The position numbers and the translations under genes were made by a program. From contig CALBTQ010000856.1 in the NCBI GenBank assembly GCA_937967875.1, forward strand, positions 1-6,945: a DNA stretch of 6,945 nt. The letters are read 5' to 3'. A model generated the notes under the pieces. It made no database searches. It saw only the letters and a list, made by a program, of their open reading frames with translations, and had not been told where the DNA came from. This stretch comes from an uncultured Pseudomonadota bacterium (GTDB taxonomy: Bacteria > Lernaellota > Lernaellaia > Lernaellales > Lernaellaceae). Of the stretch, positions 1 through 6,899 are shown one piece after another (the first letter of the stretch is position 1; each line of letters opens with the position of its first letter).

Positions 1-1
1 G

Positions 2-463
2 TTCACCGCTTCCTTGGCCGCCAACCTCAACAAGCGTTCGGCGCTGACGATCAAGGAGGCCGAGGACGGCGAAACGATCGAAGCCGGCACGGTGTACATC
101 GCGCCCGGCGGCCGACACATGGTCATGCGTCCGCCGCAGGACGGCGGTCCGGCGACGATCGGCATCAACGAAGCGCCGCCGGTGAAAAGCTGCCGGCCGT
201 CGGTCGACGTGCTGTTCCGCTCCATCGCCGCCGTGCAGGGCGGCAACGTGCTGGCCGTGGTGCTGACCGGCATGGGCGATGACGGTTCGGACGGCGTTGC
301 GGCGCTGAAACGCAAAGGCTGTTACTGCATCACCCAGAGCGAAACGAGCTGTGTTGTCTACGGCATGCCGCGCGCGGTCGACGAAGCGAACAATTCGGAC
401 GAACGCGTGGATATCGAGAATATCGCCGCGCGGATCATTACAAAAACAACGGTAAAAATATGA
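2..463 (+). CDS. cheB: Chemotaxis protein-glutamate methylesterase/deamidase CheB, C-terminal part (5' end outside window)
   Basis: CheB hydrolyses methyl-glutamate esters on chemoreceptors (and often deamidates glutamines), acting in the cytoplasm as the adaptation counterpart of CheR. The reading frame is open to the left edge (F-T-A-S-L-A-A-N-L-N...), matching the conserved segment just after the active-site histidine of CheB, so the receiver domain, the linker and the Ser and His of the catalytic triad lie outside the window. Visible signatures are the EAEDGE/TVYIAPGGRHM region, LTGMGDDGSDG with the expected catalytic Asp in the second GAT/GAC codon (281-283), and SCVVYGMPRAV near the end. 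About 153 residues remain. A TTG at 14 could be read as a start, but homology continues upstream of it, so it is internal. cheR follows after 19 bases. The family call is firm; only the missing N-terminus is unknown. Confidence 0.95.
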   Translation, partial: FTASLAANLNKRSALTIKEAEDGETIEAGTVYIAPGGRHMVMRPPQDGGPATIGINEAPPVKSCRPSVDVLFRSIAAVQGGNVLAVVLTGMGDDGSDGVAALKRKGCYCITQSETSCVVYGMPRAVDEANNSDERVDIENIAARIITKTTVKI

Positions 464-482
464 AGGATATGAGTAAGCAACA

Positions 483-1331
483 ATGAGCCCATCGATTACC
501 GCCAACGAATTCGACTTGCTACGTTCTTACATCGAGCAACAGTGCGGCATTTCGTTGCACAACGGCAAGGAATACCTCATCGAAAGTCGACTGGCCAATC
601 TGCTGGTGGAAACGGGATCGAAAAACTTCGGCGACTTCTACTTGAAAATGCGCAACAGCAACGATGCCCGGTTGCGCGAAAAAATCATCGATGCGATGAC
701 CACCAACGAAACGCTGTGGTTCCGCGACAACGGGCCCTATGTGACGTTGGAGGAAGTATTGTTGCCGCAATTGGAACAGGCGGTGCGCGAAGGACGTAAG
801 TACAAGGTGCGCATCTGGTCGGCCGCCAGTTCCACCGGGCAGGAGCCGTATTCGATCGCGATGATCATCGACAGTTATCTGGCCCGCCGCGGCGGGACCA
901 CGGTCCTGCCGACGCATTTCGAGATTCTGGGCACCGACATTTCTCCTTCCGCCCTATTTCTGGCCATGGCCGGCCGTTACGATCAGATTTCCATCGAGCG
1001 CGGCATGCGCGCCGATTATCGCGATCGCTACTTCCGTCAGCAGGATCGGATCTGGTTGCTGGAAGATCGTATTAAAAAGATGGTGACCTTTAAAAAATTC
1101 AACCTGCAGGATAGTTTTTCCGCCCTCGGCACGTTTGACATCATATTCTGCCGCAACGTGGCGATTTACTTCTCCGACGATTTCAAACAAGATTTATTCG
1201 ACCGGATGTCGCAGGCCTTGGTGCCCGGCGGCTATTTCCTCTTGGGCTCGGCGGAAAGCCTTTCGGGATATCGGACGAATTTCACGATGCGCGATCACAA
1301 AGGGTCCATCTATTACGTTAACAAAGGTTGA
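483..1331 (+). CDS. cheR: Chemotaxis protein-glutamate O-methyltransferase CheR
   Basis: CheR transfers methyl groups from S-adenosylmethionine to glutamates of chemoreceptors. The protein has 282 residues, the usual CheR length. The N-terminal helical domain (about 8-75) contains the CGISL...K-E-Y-L-I-E-S-R-L pattern. TTNET..FRD lies at 73-82. The Rossmann-type SAM site follows: WSAASSTGQEPYSIAM (112-127), LGTDIS with the ribose-binding-type Asp at 152, and FDIIFCRNVAIYF (218-230). The closing strand region is LVPGGYFLLGSAESL (246-260). No TPR or other extra domain is attached. ATG 483 is the first possible in-frame start, because a stop codon lies in frame at 474-476. Its ribosome-binding site is poor: AAGGA at 463-467 sits 15 bases away, so translation may depend on coupling to cheB, which ends 19 bases upstream. 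The cheY-like gene follows after 10 bases. Confidence 0.97.
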   Translation: MSPSITANEFDLLRSYIEQQCGISLHNGKEYLIESRLANLLVETGSKNFGDFYLKMRNSNDARLREKIIDAMTTNETLWFRDNGPYVTLEEVLLPQLEQAVREGRKYKVRIWSAASSTGQEPYSIAMIIDSYLARRGGTTVLPTHFEILGTDISPSALFLAMAGRYDQISIERGMRADYRDRYFRQQDRIWLLEDRIKKMVTFKKFNLQDSFSALGTFDIIFCRNVAIYFSDDFKQDLFDRMSQALVPGGYFLLGSAESLSGYRTNFTMRDHKGSIYYVNKG

Positions 1332-1337
1332 GGAAAG
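1331..1337 (+). promoter_or_regulatory. Ribosome-binding site of the cheY-like gene
   Basis: AGGAAAG begins at the last base of the cheR stop codon; its AGGA core (1331-1334) lies 7 bases before ATG 1342. It fixes the start at 1342. The open frame extends upstream to 1135, but that part lies inside cheR in another frame and shows no receiver-domain character. Confidence 0.7.
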
Positions 1338-1341
1338 AAAG

Positions 1342-1716
1342 ATGAAAATCCTTTCCGTTGACGATTCGGCGATGATTCGGAAAATAATTGCCCGATCCAT
1401 TTCGGTGCTCGGTTTCGATTTATTGGAAGCGGGCAACGGCGTCGAGGCTCTCGATGTGTTGGAAAAGAATTACACCGAGACCGATCTGATCCTGCTGGAT
1501 TGGAACATGCCGGAAATGGACGGCTTCGAAACTCTGCAGCGAATCAAGGCCGACGACCGCTTCAAACACATTCCGGTGATGATGGTGACGACCGAGGTCG
1601 AGCGTTCCAACGTGATCAAGGCGATTCAGGCCGGCGCGAAGAATTATCTGAGCAAGCCCTTCACGCCCGAAGACCTGACGACCAAGATCATGGAAACGAT
1701 GGGGCTGGGACTGTAA
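1342..1716 (+). CDS. cheY: Single-domain CheY-type response regulator
   Basis: This is a stand-alone receiver domain of 124 residues, the normal CheY size. It has no output domain, so it probably acts by protein-protein contact, for example at the flagellar motor or another motility target. All receiver landmarks are present: acidic pair D7-D8, phospho-acceptor D53 in LILLDWNMPEMDG, the switch Thr at 83-84, the aromatic switch residue Y102, and the invariant lysine K105 in LSKPF. ATG 1342 is preceded by a good AGGA site and begins MKILSVDDS, exactly where receiver domains begin. It lies 10 bases after cheR and is the last gene of this chemotaxis operon. The role in chemotaxis is inferred from the neighbours; sequence alone cannot separate a motor-binding CheY from a phosphate-sink or another receiver-only protein. 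Confidence 0.93.
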   Translation: MKILSVDDSAMIRKIIARSISVLGFDLLEAGNGVEALDVLEKNYTETDLILLDWNMPEMDGFETLQRIKADDRFKHIPVMMVTTEVERSNVIKAIQAGAKNYLSKPFTPEDLTTKIMETMGLGL

Positions 1717-1750
1717 GACAATCCCAACCCCCGTCCTGCCTTCGCGTTTT

Positions 1751-1790
1751 CCCGCCGTCGGTTTTGTTTTTTCCCCGTTGGGCCGGCGGG
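1751..1790. terminator. Possible terminator region between converging operons (inverted repeat with T-rich loop)
   Basis: The 84-base gap between the cheY-like stop and the opposing stop at 1801 holds a perfect 7-base inverted repeat, CCCGCCG (1751-1757) and CGGCGGG (1784-1790). The 26-base loop is T-rich on the + strand (GTTTTGTTTTTT, 1761-1772). An outer pair, CCCAAC (1723-1728) and GTTGGG (1777-1782), could compete with it. It is not a textbook intrinsic terminator: no T-run follows the stem on either strand, and the run lies inside the loop. Its position, where two operons end face to face, is the main argument. Confidence 0.25.
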
Positions 1791-1800
1791 CGTGTATCGA

Positions 1801-2838
1801 TCAGTCGAACAGCGCCTGCGTCTTCACGCTTTCGCCGACCAGCTTCTTGAGCAGCTCCAGCTTCGGTTTGTCGTCCTTGGTCAGCAGCGGATCCATCAGG
1901 TCGATCTGCTGCGCGGTGCGATAGGTGTCCCACGGCACCAGCAGCATCGGCACGTTGGCCGCGTCGGCCTTGGCGACGATGTTCGCCGGCGGCAGGCTGT
2001 TGTTGGTCAGCACCACGCACGAGGTGTCGGTCTCCAGCGCGACCAGAATCATGTCGCTGCGGTCGCCGCTGGTGATGATCATCTTGTTCTCTTTCTTGAA
2101 CAGCGGATTCTGCACCGCCGCGCTCACCGACATCGCGCCGACGAACACGCTCTGCACGATCTTGTGCAGGCCGCCCTCGCCGCCGATGACCTTGGCGAAC
2201 AAGTGGTCGACCAGGTAGCGCACCGGCATGTAGGTCAGTTCCTGCTTGTACGGCAGCACGCCGAGCACCTTCACGCCCAGCGCCTCAATCTCGGCCATGT
2301 AGGTGGCTTTGAAATCGTCCACGTCCTTGACGCGGTTGATGATCACCCCGGCCATCTGCACTTCGTCGCAGGCCAGGTGGGTTTTCACGAAGGTGATGTC
2401 GTCGAGAATCTCGTCTTCGTCGCCGCCCACGACCAGCACCAACTTGGCTTCCAGGTGCCGGGCCAGCGACAGCGCGTCCAGGTGAATCGACGAGGCGAAG
2501 TTCAGCCCGCTGCCGGCTTCGATGAACAGTACGTCCTTGTCGGCGGCGACCAGCGCGGCCTGTTCCCGCAGTTTCTCGCGGATGCCGGTTTCATCGTACA
2601 TATAGCGCAACTTGGCGTGCTCGAAACCGATGGAAATGTCTTCCGGCTTCTCGTTGATGCCCAGCGTGTGGGTGAGCAGTTCCGAGTCGTAATCCCACAG
2701 CCGCTTCTTGCGATACAACAGACGGTCGCCGATCGGCTTGAGGTAACCGCACTTTTTCTGCAACACTTCGGTGAGACCAATAATGATGCTTGTCTTGCCG
2801 GCGTTCTTTCTCGTGGATGCGATAACAAACTTATCCAT
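1801..2838 (-). CDS. BioD-like P-loop protein with DRTGG-like C-terminal region (phosphotransacetylase N-terminal-domain family)
   Basis: This 345-residue protein resembles the non-catalytic N-terminal half of long phosphotransacetylases (COG0857-type, often named 'phosphotransacetylase family protein'). The N-terminal P-loop is the deviant dethiobiotin-synthetase/CobQ type, STRKNAGKTS at 8-17. DVLFIEAGSGL (102-112) matches the second nucleotide-binding segment of that superfamily, and AGVIINRV (163-170) fits a base-contacting strand. From about 210 to 320 the sequence looks like a DRTGG domain, with ITSGDRSD at 255-262. There is no acetyltransferase (PTA/PTB) catalytic domain, so it should not be called an active phosphotransacetylase. 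ATG 2838 is chosen over an in-frame ATG at 2880 because a strong site (AAAGGGGA) lies 5 bases upstream and the P-loop begins within ten residues. It overlaps the ligase gene by 8 bases. A nucleotide-sensing or regulatory role is inference. Confidence 0.82.
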   Translation of the reverse strand: MDKFVIASTRKNAGKTSIIIGLTEVLQKKCGYLKPIGDRLLYRKKRLWDYDSELLTHTLGINEKPEDISIGFEHAKLRYMYDETGIREKLREQAALVAADKDVLFIEAGSGLNFASSIHLDALSLARHLEAKLVLVVGGDEDEILDDITFVKTHLACDEVQMAGVIINRVKDVDDFKATYMAEIEALGVKVLGVLPYKQELTYMPVRYLVDHLFAKVIGGEGGLHKIVQSVFVGAMSVSAAVQNPLFKKENKMIITSGDRSDMILVALETDTSCVVLTNNSLPPANIVAKADAANVPMLLVPWDTYRTAQQIDLMDPLLTKDDKPKLELLKKLVGESVKTQALFD

Positions 2839-4975
2839 GATGGTCCCCTTTCGCACTCTTCGATAAAAGGATTCTAACATCCACTGCCCTCACCCCATCG
2901 CCTTGATCATAGGCCACCAACGGGTTGACCTCAATATCGGTGATGTCTTCGCAGTATTGTAGAATCGTCCCGACTTTCAAAATGCATTCGATCACGCCCT
3001 CGATATCCTTGCGCGCTTCGCCGCGCACGCCCAGCAGCAGCGGATAGGAGCGGATGTCCTTGATCATCTCCATCGCCTCGGCGCGGTTGAGCGGCAGCGC
3101 GCGGAAGGCGATGTCCTTCATCACCTCGACGTAGATGCCGCCCAGGCCGAACATGACCACCGGGCCGAACGATTCGTCGCGGCGCGCGCCGATGATCGTC
3201 TCGGTGCCGGACTTGACCATCTCGACCACCTCGACGCCGTCGATCACCGCCGCCGGATCGTAGGCGCGCGCGTTGTGCATGATCGCCTCGTAGGCGTCCA
3301 TCACCTCGCCCTTGTTCAACAGGTCCAGCGCCACGCCGCCCGCGTCGCTCTTGTGGATGATGTCCTTGGAGACGATCTTCATCACCACCGGGTAGCCGAT
3401 CGCCTCGGCGAACTGCACGGCCTCGTCGAGGTTGCGCGCCAGTTTGCTCTGCGGCATGGGCATCTTGGCCGCGACCATCACTTCCTGCGCCTCGGGCGCC
3501 AGCAGGAAGGTGCGGCCCGCCGCGCGGACCTTGGCGATCACGCCCTTGATGCGTTCGATGTCCACCACGCGCGGATCGAACACGTCCTCGACCTTCGCCT
3601 GCGCGTCCTTGAGGTTGCGGTAGTTGCGGTAGTTCGCTCCCAGGCAGGACACCGCATCGTACACGTCAAGGAAGATCGGCACGCTCCGGCTGCGCAGGTG
3701 CACGATCGAATTTTCCGTATCCTGCCCGCCGAAGAAGCTGAGCACCGCCGGCTTTGACGCGCCGTGTTCGCGGTGCACTTTTTCCAGGCTTTCGGTCAGC
3801 CGCTCGACGTCGAGCACGGCCGTCTCGCAGCCCAGGCAGATGATCGAATCGACCGCCGGGTGCTTGAAGGCCGCTTCCAGGCAGATTTCGTAATCCTGCG
3901 CCATCGCCTGACCGGTGATGTCGACCGGATTTTTAATCGAGCCGAAATCCGGCGTGACCTCGTCGAAAATCTCCTTCATCGTTTCCGGATCGTCGGCCAG
4001 ATTGACGCCGTACTTCTCGCAGGCGTCCGCGGCCAGCACGCCGATGCCGCCGCCGTTGGTGATGATCACCGCGTTCTCGCCCTTGGGCGCCGGCGACGTG
4101 GAGAGGAACTTGCACCAGTTGAGCGCTTCCTCGATCGTCTCGGCGCGGGCGACGCCGCACTGTTTCATCACCGCGTCGAAGATCTCATCGGCGCCGGCCA
4201 GCGAGCCGGTGTGCGACGCCGCGGCCATCGCGCCGCGTTTGGAGCGGCCCGACTTGATCGCGATCACCGGCTTCTTTTTGGTCACCCGCTTGAGCGCCTC
4301 GACCAGCCGTTCGCCGTTCTTGACGCCCTCGATGTACATCAGGATGACCTTGGTCGACTCGTCGCGATTCAGGTACTGCAGCAGGTCGGCCTCGTCCAGG
4401 TCCGACTTGTTGCCGACCGACACGATCGCCGATAGGCCGATGTTCTCGATTTTCGTCTTGCCGATCATCGCGATGCCCAGCGCGCCGCTCTGCGTGATGA
4501 TCGCCACGCCGCCCCGCTTGATGTCCGCCGGGCCGAAGGTCGCGTTGAGCGACGTCTCCGCCGAGTAGATGCCGAAGATGTTCGGCCCCAGCACGCGCAT
4601 GCCGTTGGCGTGCGCGAGCTCGACGATCTTGTGTTCTTCGGCCCAATTGCCGACCTCCGAGAAACCGGAGGTGATGATGGAAAGAAACTTCACTTTCTTT
4701 TGGGCGCATTCTTCGACCGCGCGCACCACGTATTTCGCCGGAATGACGATCGTGGCCAGATCGACGTCGCCTTCGATGTCCAGAATCGAAGGATAGGAGG
4801 GCACGCCGAGGATGTCGCCGCCTTTGGGATTGATCGGATAAATCGTACCGCGATAGCCGCCGTCCATGATGTTGCGTTGGATCTTGTAACCGATCTTATC
4901 CTCGCTGGCCGAGGCTCCGATGATCGCTACCGATCGCGGTTCGAACAAGAATTGGATGTTGCTGTGCTCACTCAT
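2831..4975 (-). CDS. Acetate/acyl-CoA ligase (ADP-forming), single-chain alpha-beta type
   Basis: This enzyme family interconverts acyl-CoA + ADP + phosphate and free acid + CoA + ATP, saving energy in acetate-forming anaerobes and archaea. The 714 residues cover the full fused layout. A CoA-binding Rossmann domain lies at about 8-135 (SVAIIGAS at 15-22). The succinyl-CoA-ligase-like domains run to about 460, with the phospho-histidine H255 in ASHTGSLAG. A C-terminal ATP-grasp domain (about 490-705) has IIHKSDAGGV (H541 is the likely second phosphoryl-relay histidine), GPVVMFGLGGIYVEV (604-618) and the metal-site motif DIEVNPL (680-686). Both catalytic regions look intact, suggesting an active ligase rather than the degenerate ligase-like half of Pat acetyltransferases. 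ATG 4975 overlaps the upstream stop as ATGA, and AGGA (4983-4986) lies 7 bases before it. The acid used (acetate, propionate, others) cannot be read from sequence. Confidence 0.93.
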   Translation of the reverse strand: MSEHSNIQFLFEPRSVAIIGASASEDKIGYKIQRNIMDGGYRGTIYPINPKGGDILGVPSYPSILDIEGDVDLATIVIPAKYVVRAVEECAQKKVKFLSIITSGFSEVGNWAEEHKIVELAHANGMRVLGPNIFGIYSAETSLNATFGPADIKRGGVAIITQSGALGIAMIGKTKIENIGLSAIVSVGNKSDLDEADLLQYLNRDESTKVILMYIEGVKNGERLVEALKRVTKKKPVIAIKSGRSKRGAMAAASHTGSLAGADEIFDAVMKQCGVARAETIEEALNWCKFLSTSPAPKGENAVIITNGGGIGVLAADACEKYGVNLADDPETMKEIFDEVTPDFGSIKNPVDITGQAMAQDYEICLEAAFKHPAVDSIICLGCETAVLDVERLTESLEKVHREHGASKPAVLSFFGGQDTENSIVHLRSRSVPIFLDVYDAVSCLGANYRNYRNLKDAQAKVEDVFDPRVVDIERIKGVIAKVRAAGRTFLLAPEAQEVMVAAKMPMPQSKLARNLDEAVQFAEAIGYPVVMKIVSKDIIHKSDAGGVALDLLNKGEVMDAYEAIMHNARAYDPAAVIDGVEVVEMVKSGTETIIGARRDESFGPVVMFGLGGIYVEVMKDIAFRALPLNRAEAMEMIKDIRSYPLLLGVRGEARKDIEGVIECILKVGTILQYCEDITDIEVNPLVAYDQGDGVRAVDVRILLSKSAKGDHHG
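2844..2851 (-). promoter_or_regulatory. Ribosome-binding site of the DRTGG/P-loop gene, inside the ligase gene
   Basis: On the minus strand AAAGGGGA is followed by a 5-base spacer and ATG at 2838. The site lies within the last codons of the upstream ligase gene and decides the start of the downstream gene in favour of 2838 rather than 2880. The arrangement points to translational coupling. Confidence 0.65.
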
Positions 4976-6873
4976 TTTGCCGTCCTGAACTTCATTCTTA
5001 GTTCGTACACTCCCTCGCTGATTTTCTTATCCATATCAAATCCCATCTTCTCGAAAACGCGAAGCATGGGTTTGTTATCCACCAGCACTTCGGCGGTGAA
5101 GCCGAGCAGACCGCGTTTCTTGGCCAGGAAGGTCAGGTACTGCAGCAGCTCGGTGCCGATGCCCCTGTTCTGGTACGTGTCGCGCACGACGAAGGAGACC
5201 TCGGCCGTGTGCGTGCCCGGGTTGATCCCGAACTGGCCGATGCCCATCACCACTTCCTTGTCGTTTTCCGTGGTCGTGGCCAGGATGACCACTTCCTTGG
5301 TCCAGTCGATGACGACGAATTCCTGCAGCCGCTCGTGCGGGATATCCTTGCGCGCCGAAATGAAACGCCGGTAAAGGCTCTTGTCCGACAGGCTGTAGAA
5401 GAAATCCTTGAGCCGCGGTTCGTCGTCGATGTCCACCGGCCGGAAAAAGCACTCGTAATTCTTTTTCGTCGTGCGGTATTGCTCCAGGTCGGCCGGATAT
5501 TCCCCGCGCTTGCCGGGAATGAACGCCTGGTCTTTGTAAATCAGGTTGAATTTTTTCGCTTCCTGAATCAGCCACGGGCGGAACTTGGGATGCGCGATCG
5601 AGATCAACTCCATCGCCCGCTCGCGAATGTTCTTGCCGTGCAGGTAGGCGATGCCGTACTCGGTGACCACGTAATGCACGTCGCCGCTCACCAAGGTCAC
5701 GCCCGATCCCGGCGCCAGGTTCGGCACGATGCGCGACACCTCGCCGTTGGCCGCGGTCGATTGCATCGCCAGAATCGATATGCCGCTCTTGGCCATCACC
5801 GCGCCGCGCATGAAGTCGGCCTGCCCGCCGATGCCCGAAAAGAAGCGGTGGCCGATCGACGTGGCCGTCGCCTGCCCGGTCAAATCTATTTCCAACGCGC
5901 TGTTGATCGCCACCATGTTCGTGTGCTGGGCGATGATCGTCGGGTTGTTGGTGTAATCGATCGTGCGGAATTCGACCGCCGGATTGTCATGCAGAAAAGC
6001 ATAGGTGTCCTGGTGGCCCATCGAAAACGCGCAGACCGCCTTGCCGCGGTTGATCGCCTTGCGCGTGTTGTCGATGACTCCGAGCTTCATCAACTCGACG
6101 ATGCCGTCGCCGATCAGCTCGGTGTGCACGCCCAGGTGCTTTTTCTCTTTGAGATTCTTCATGATCGCGTTGGGCGTGCTGCCGTAGCCCACCTGGATCG
6201 TATCGCCGTCGTCGATCAGCCGCGCCACGTACTGGCCGATCTTGCTGACTTCCTCGCTGGGCGGTTTGGTGTTGAACTCCAGCAGCGGCTCTTCGCACGG
6301 AATGATGTAGTCGATGTCGCGGATGTGAATGAAGCCGTCGCCGTGCGTGCGCGGCATATAGGAATTGACCTGCGCGATGACCAGCGAAGCCGCCTCCACC
6401 GCCGCTTTGACGATGTCCACGCTGATGCCCATGCTCATGTAGCCGTGCATGTCGGGCGGCGACACCTGAATGAGCGCGACGTCGATTTCCACCATGCGTT
6501 TGCGGAACAGATCGGGCACGTCGGACAAAAAGATCGGCGTGTAATCGGCCATGCCCGTGTTGATCGCTTCGCGGGTGTTGTCGCCGATGAAAAAGGAGTT
6601 GTGCCGGAAGTTGGACTTGAAACGAATGTCCGCGTAGGGCGCCACGCCCATCGTCCACACGTGGAAAATTTCCGTGTCGAACAACGCCTTCGGATTGGAT
6701 TTAACGTAATCGACCAGCAGCTTGACCAGGCATTGCGGCTCGCCGCAGGCCGTCCCGATGAAGATGCCCGCGCCGCGGTGGATCTTGCCGAAGATCCGCT
6801 CTTCCGGAATGAATTTTTCCGGATAGGTTTTTTTTATTTCCTCGAGCCTGTCGAAAACGCCTACATGATCCAT
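4972..6873 (-). CDS. Bifunctional acetyl-CoA hydrolase/CoA-transferase with C-terminal Pat-like GNAT acetyltransferase domain
   Basis: The first about 460 of 633 residues form a complete acetyl-CoA hydrolase/4-hydroxybutyrate CoA-transferase-type enzyme, which moves CoA between acids through a glutamyl-CoA intermediate or hydrolyses the thioester. The likely catalytic glutamate is E252 in LGVHTELIGDG, and SGIGGQADFMRGA (346-358) is a family signature. After a linker (about 450-475) comes a GNAT domain. It opens with FRPVDIDDEPRLKDFF and LSDKSLYRRF, resembling the GNAT part of Pat-type protein lysine acetyltransferases. The acetyl-CoA pyrophosphate loop is QNRGIG (568-573), and the C-terminal motif is NKPMLRVFEKMGF (600-612). 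E558 (AEVSFVV) is a candidate general base. ATG 6873 has AAGGAG (6882-6887) 8 bases upstream. It is the first gene of the three seen and overlaps the ligase start by 4 bases. This fusion is, to my knowledge, already seen in some deltaproteobacteria. The substrate acids and the acetylation target are unknown. Confidence 0.92.
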   Translation of the reverse strand: MDHVGVFDRLEEIKKTYPEKFIPEERIFGKIHRGAGIFIGTACGEPQCLVKLLVDYVKSNPKALFDTEIFHVWTMGVAPYADIRFKSNFRHNSFFIGDNTREAINTGMADYTPIFLSDVPDLFRKRMVEIDVALIQVSPPDMHGYMSMGISVDIVKAAVEAASLVIAQVNSYMPRTHGDGFIHIRDIDYIIPCEEPLLEFNTKPPSEEVSKIGQYVARLIDDGDTIQVGYGSTPNAIMKNLKEKKHLGVHTELIGDGIVELMKLGVIDNTRKAINRGKAVCAFSMGHQDTYAFLHDNPAVEFRTIDYTNNPTIIAQHTNMVAINSALEIDLTGQATATSIGHRFFSGIGGQADFMRGAVMAKSGISILAMQSTAANGEVSRIVPNLAPGSGVTLVSGDVHYVVTEYGIAYLHGKNIRERAMELISIAHPKFRPWLIQEAKKFNLIYKDQAFIPGKRGEYPADLEQYRTTKKNYECFFRPVDIDDEPRLKDFFYSLSDKSLYRRFISARKDIPHERLQEFVVIDWTKEVVILATTTENDKEVVMGIGQFGINPGTHTAEVSFVVRDTYQNRGIGTELLQYLTFLAKKRGLLGFTAEVLVDNKPMLRVFEKMGFDMDKKISEGVYELRMKFRTAK

Positions 6874-6881
6874 CGATCATA

Positions 6882-6887
6882 CTCCTT
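6882..6887 (-). promoter_or_regulatory. Ribosome-binding site of the CoA-transferase/GNAT gene
   Basis: AAGGAG on the minus strand lies 8 bases before ATG 6873. An out-of-frame ATG at 6880 is too close to this site to be used. Only about 12 genuine bases remain beyond it before the adapter, so the operon promoter and any further upstream gene are not in the window. Confidence 0.75.
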
Positions 6888-6899
6888 GCTTTGCCTCCG

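Noticed and set aside
14..463. A complete small protein starting at TTG 14.
   Set aside because: CheB homology continues upstream to the window edge, so this is the truncated end of CheB and not a separate gene.
469..486. A five-codon mini-ORF (MSKQQ) whose stop overlaps the cheR start, considered as a translational-coupling leader.
   Set aside because: The only good purine-rich site (AAGGA, 463-467) is one base from its ATG, too close to serve it, so it is most likely chance.
1135..1341. N-terminal extension of the CheY-like protein by 69 residues.
   Set aside because: It lies entirely within cheR in another frame, shows no receiver-domain features, and a good ribosome-binding site sits before ATG 1342.
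1792..2877. A 361-codon open frame on the + strand, opposite the DRTGG/P-loop gene.
   Set aside because: Its translation is rich in His, Gln, Val and Arg with no domain character, as expected from the antisense of a GC-rich gene. The minus-strand frame carries a clear P-loop and family motifs.
2839..2880. A 14-residue N-terminal extension of the DRTGG/P-loop protein (ATG at 2880).
   Set aside because: It would lengthen the overlap with the ligase gene and place extra residues before a P-loop that normally starts near residue 1-10. The strong AAAGGGGA site favours 2838.
3275..5374. Several long + strand open frames opposite the ligase and CoA-transferase genes (for example 3764-4435, 3915-4568, 4610-5374).
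   Set aside because: They are low-complexity antisense shadows without recognisable motifs or good ribosome-binding sites, and both opposing minus-strand genes are unambiguous.
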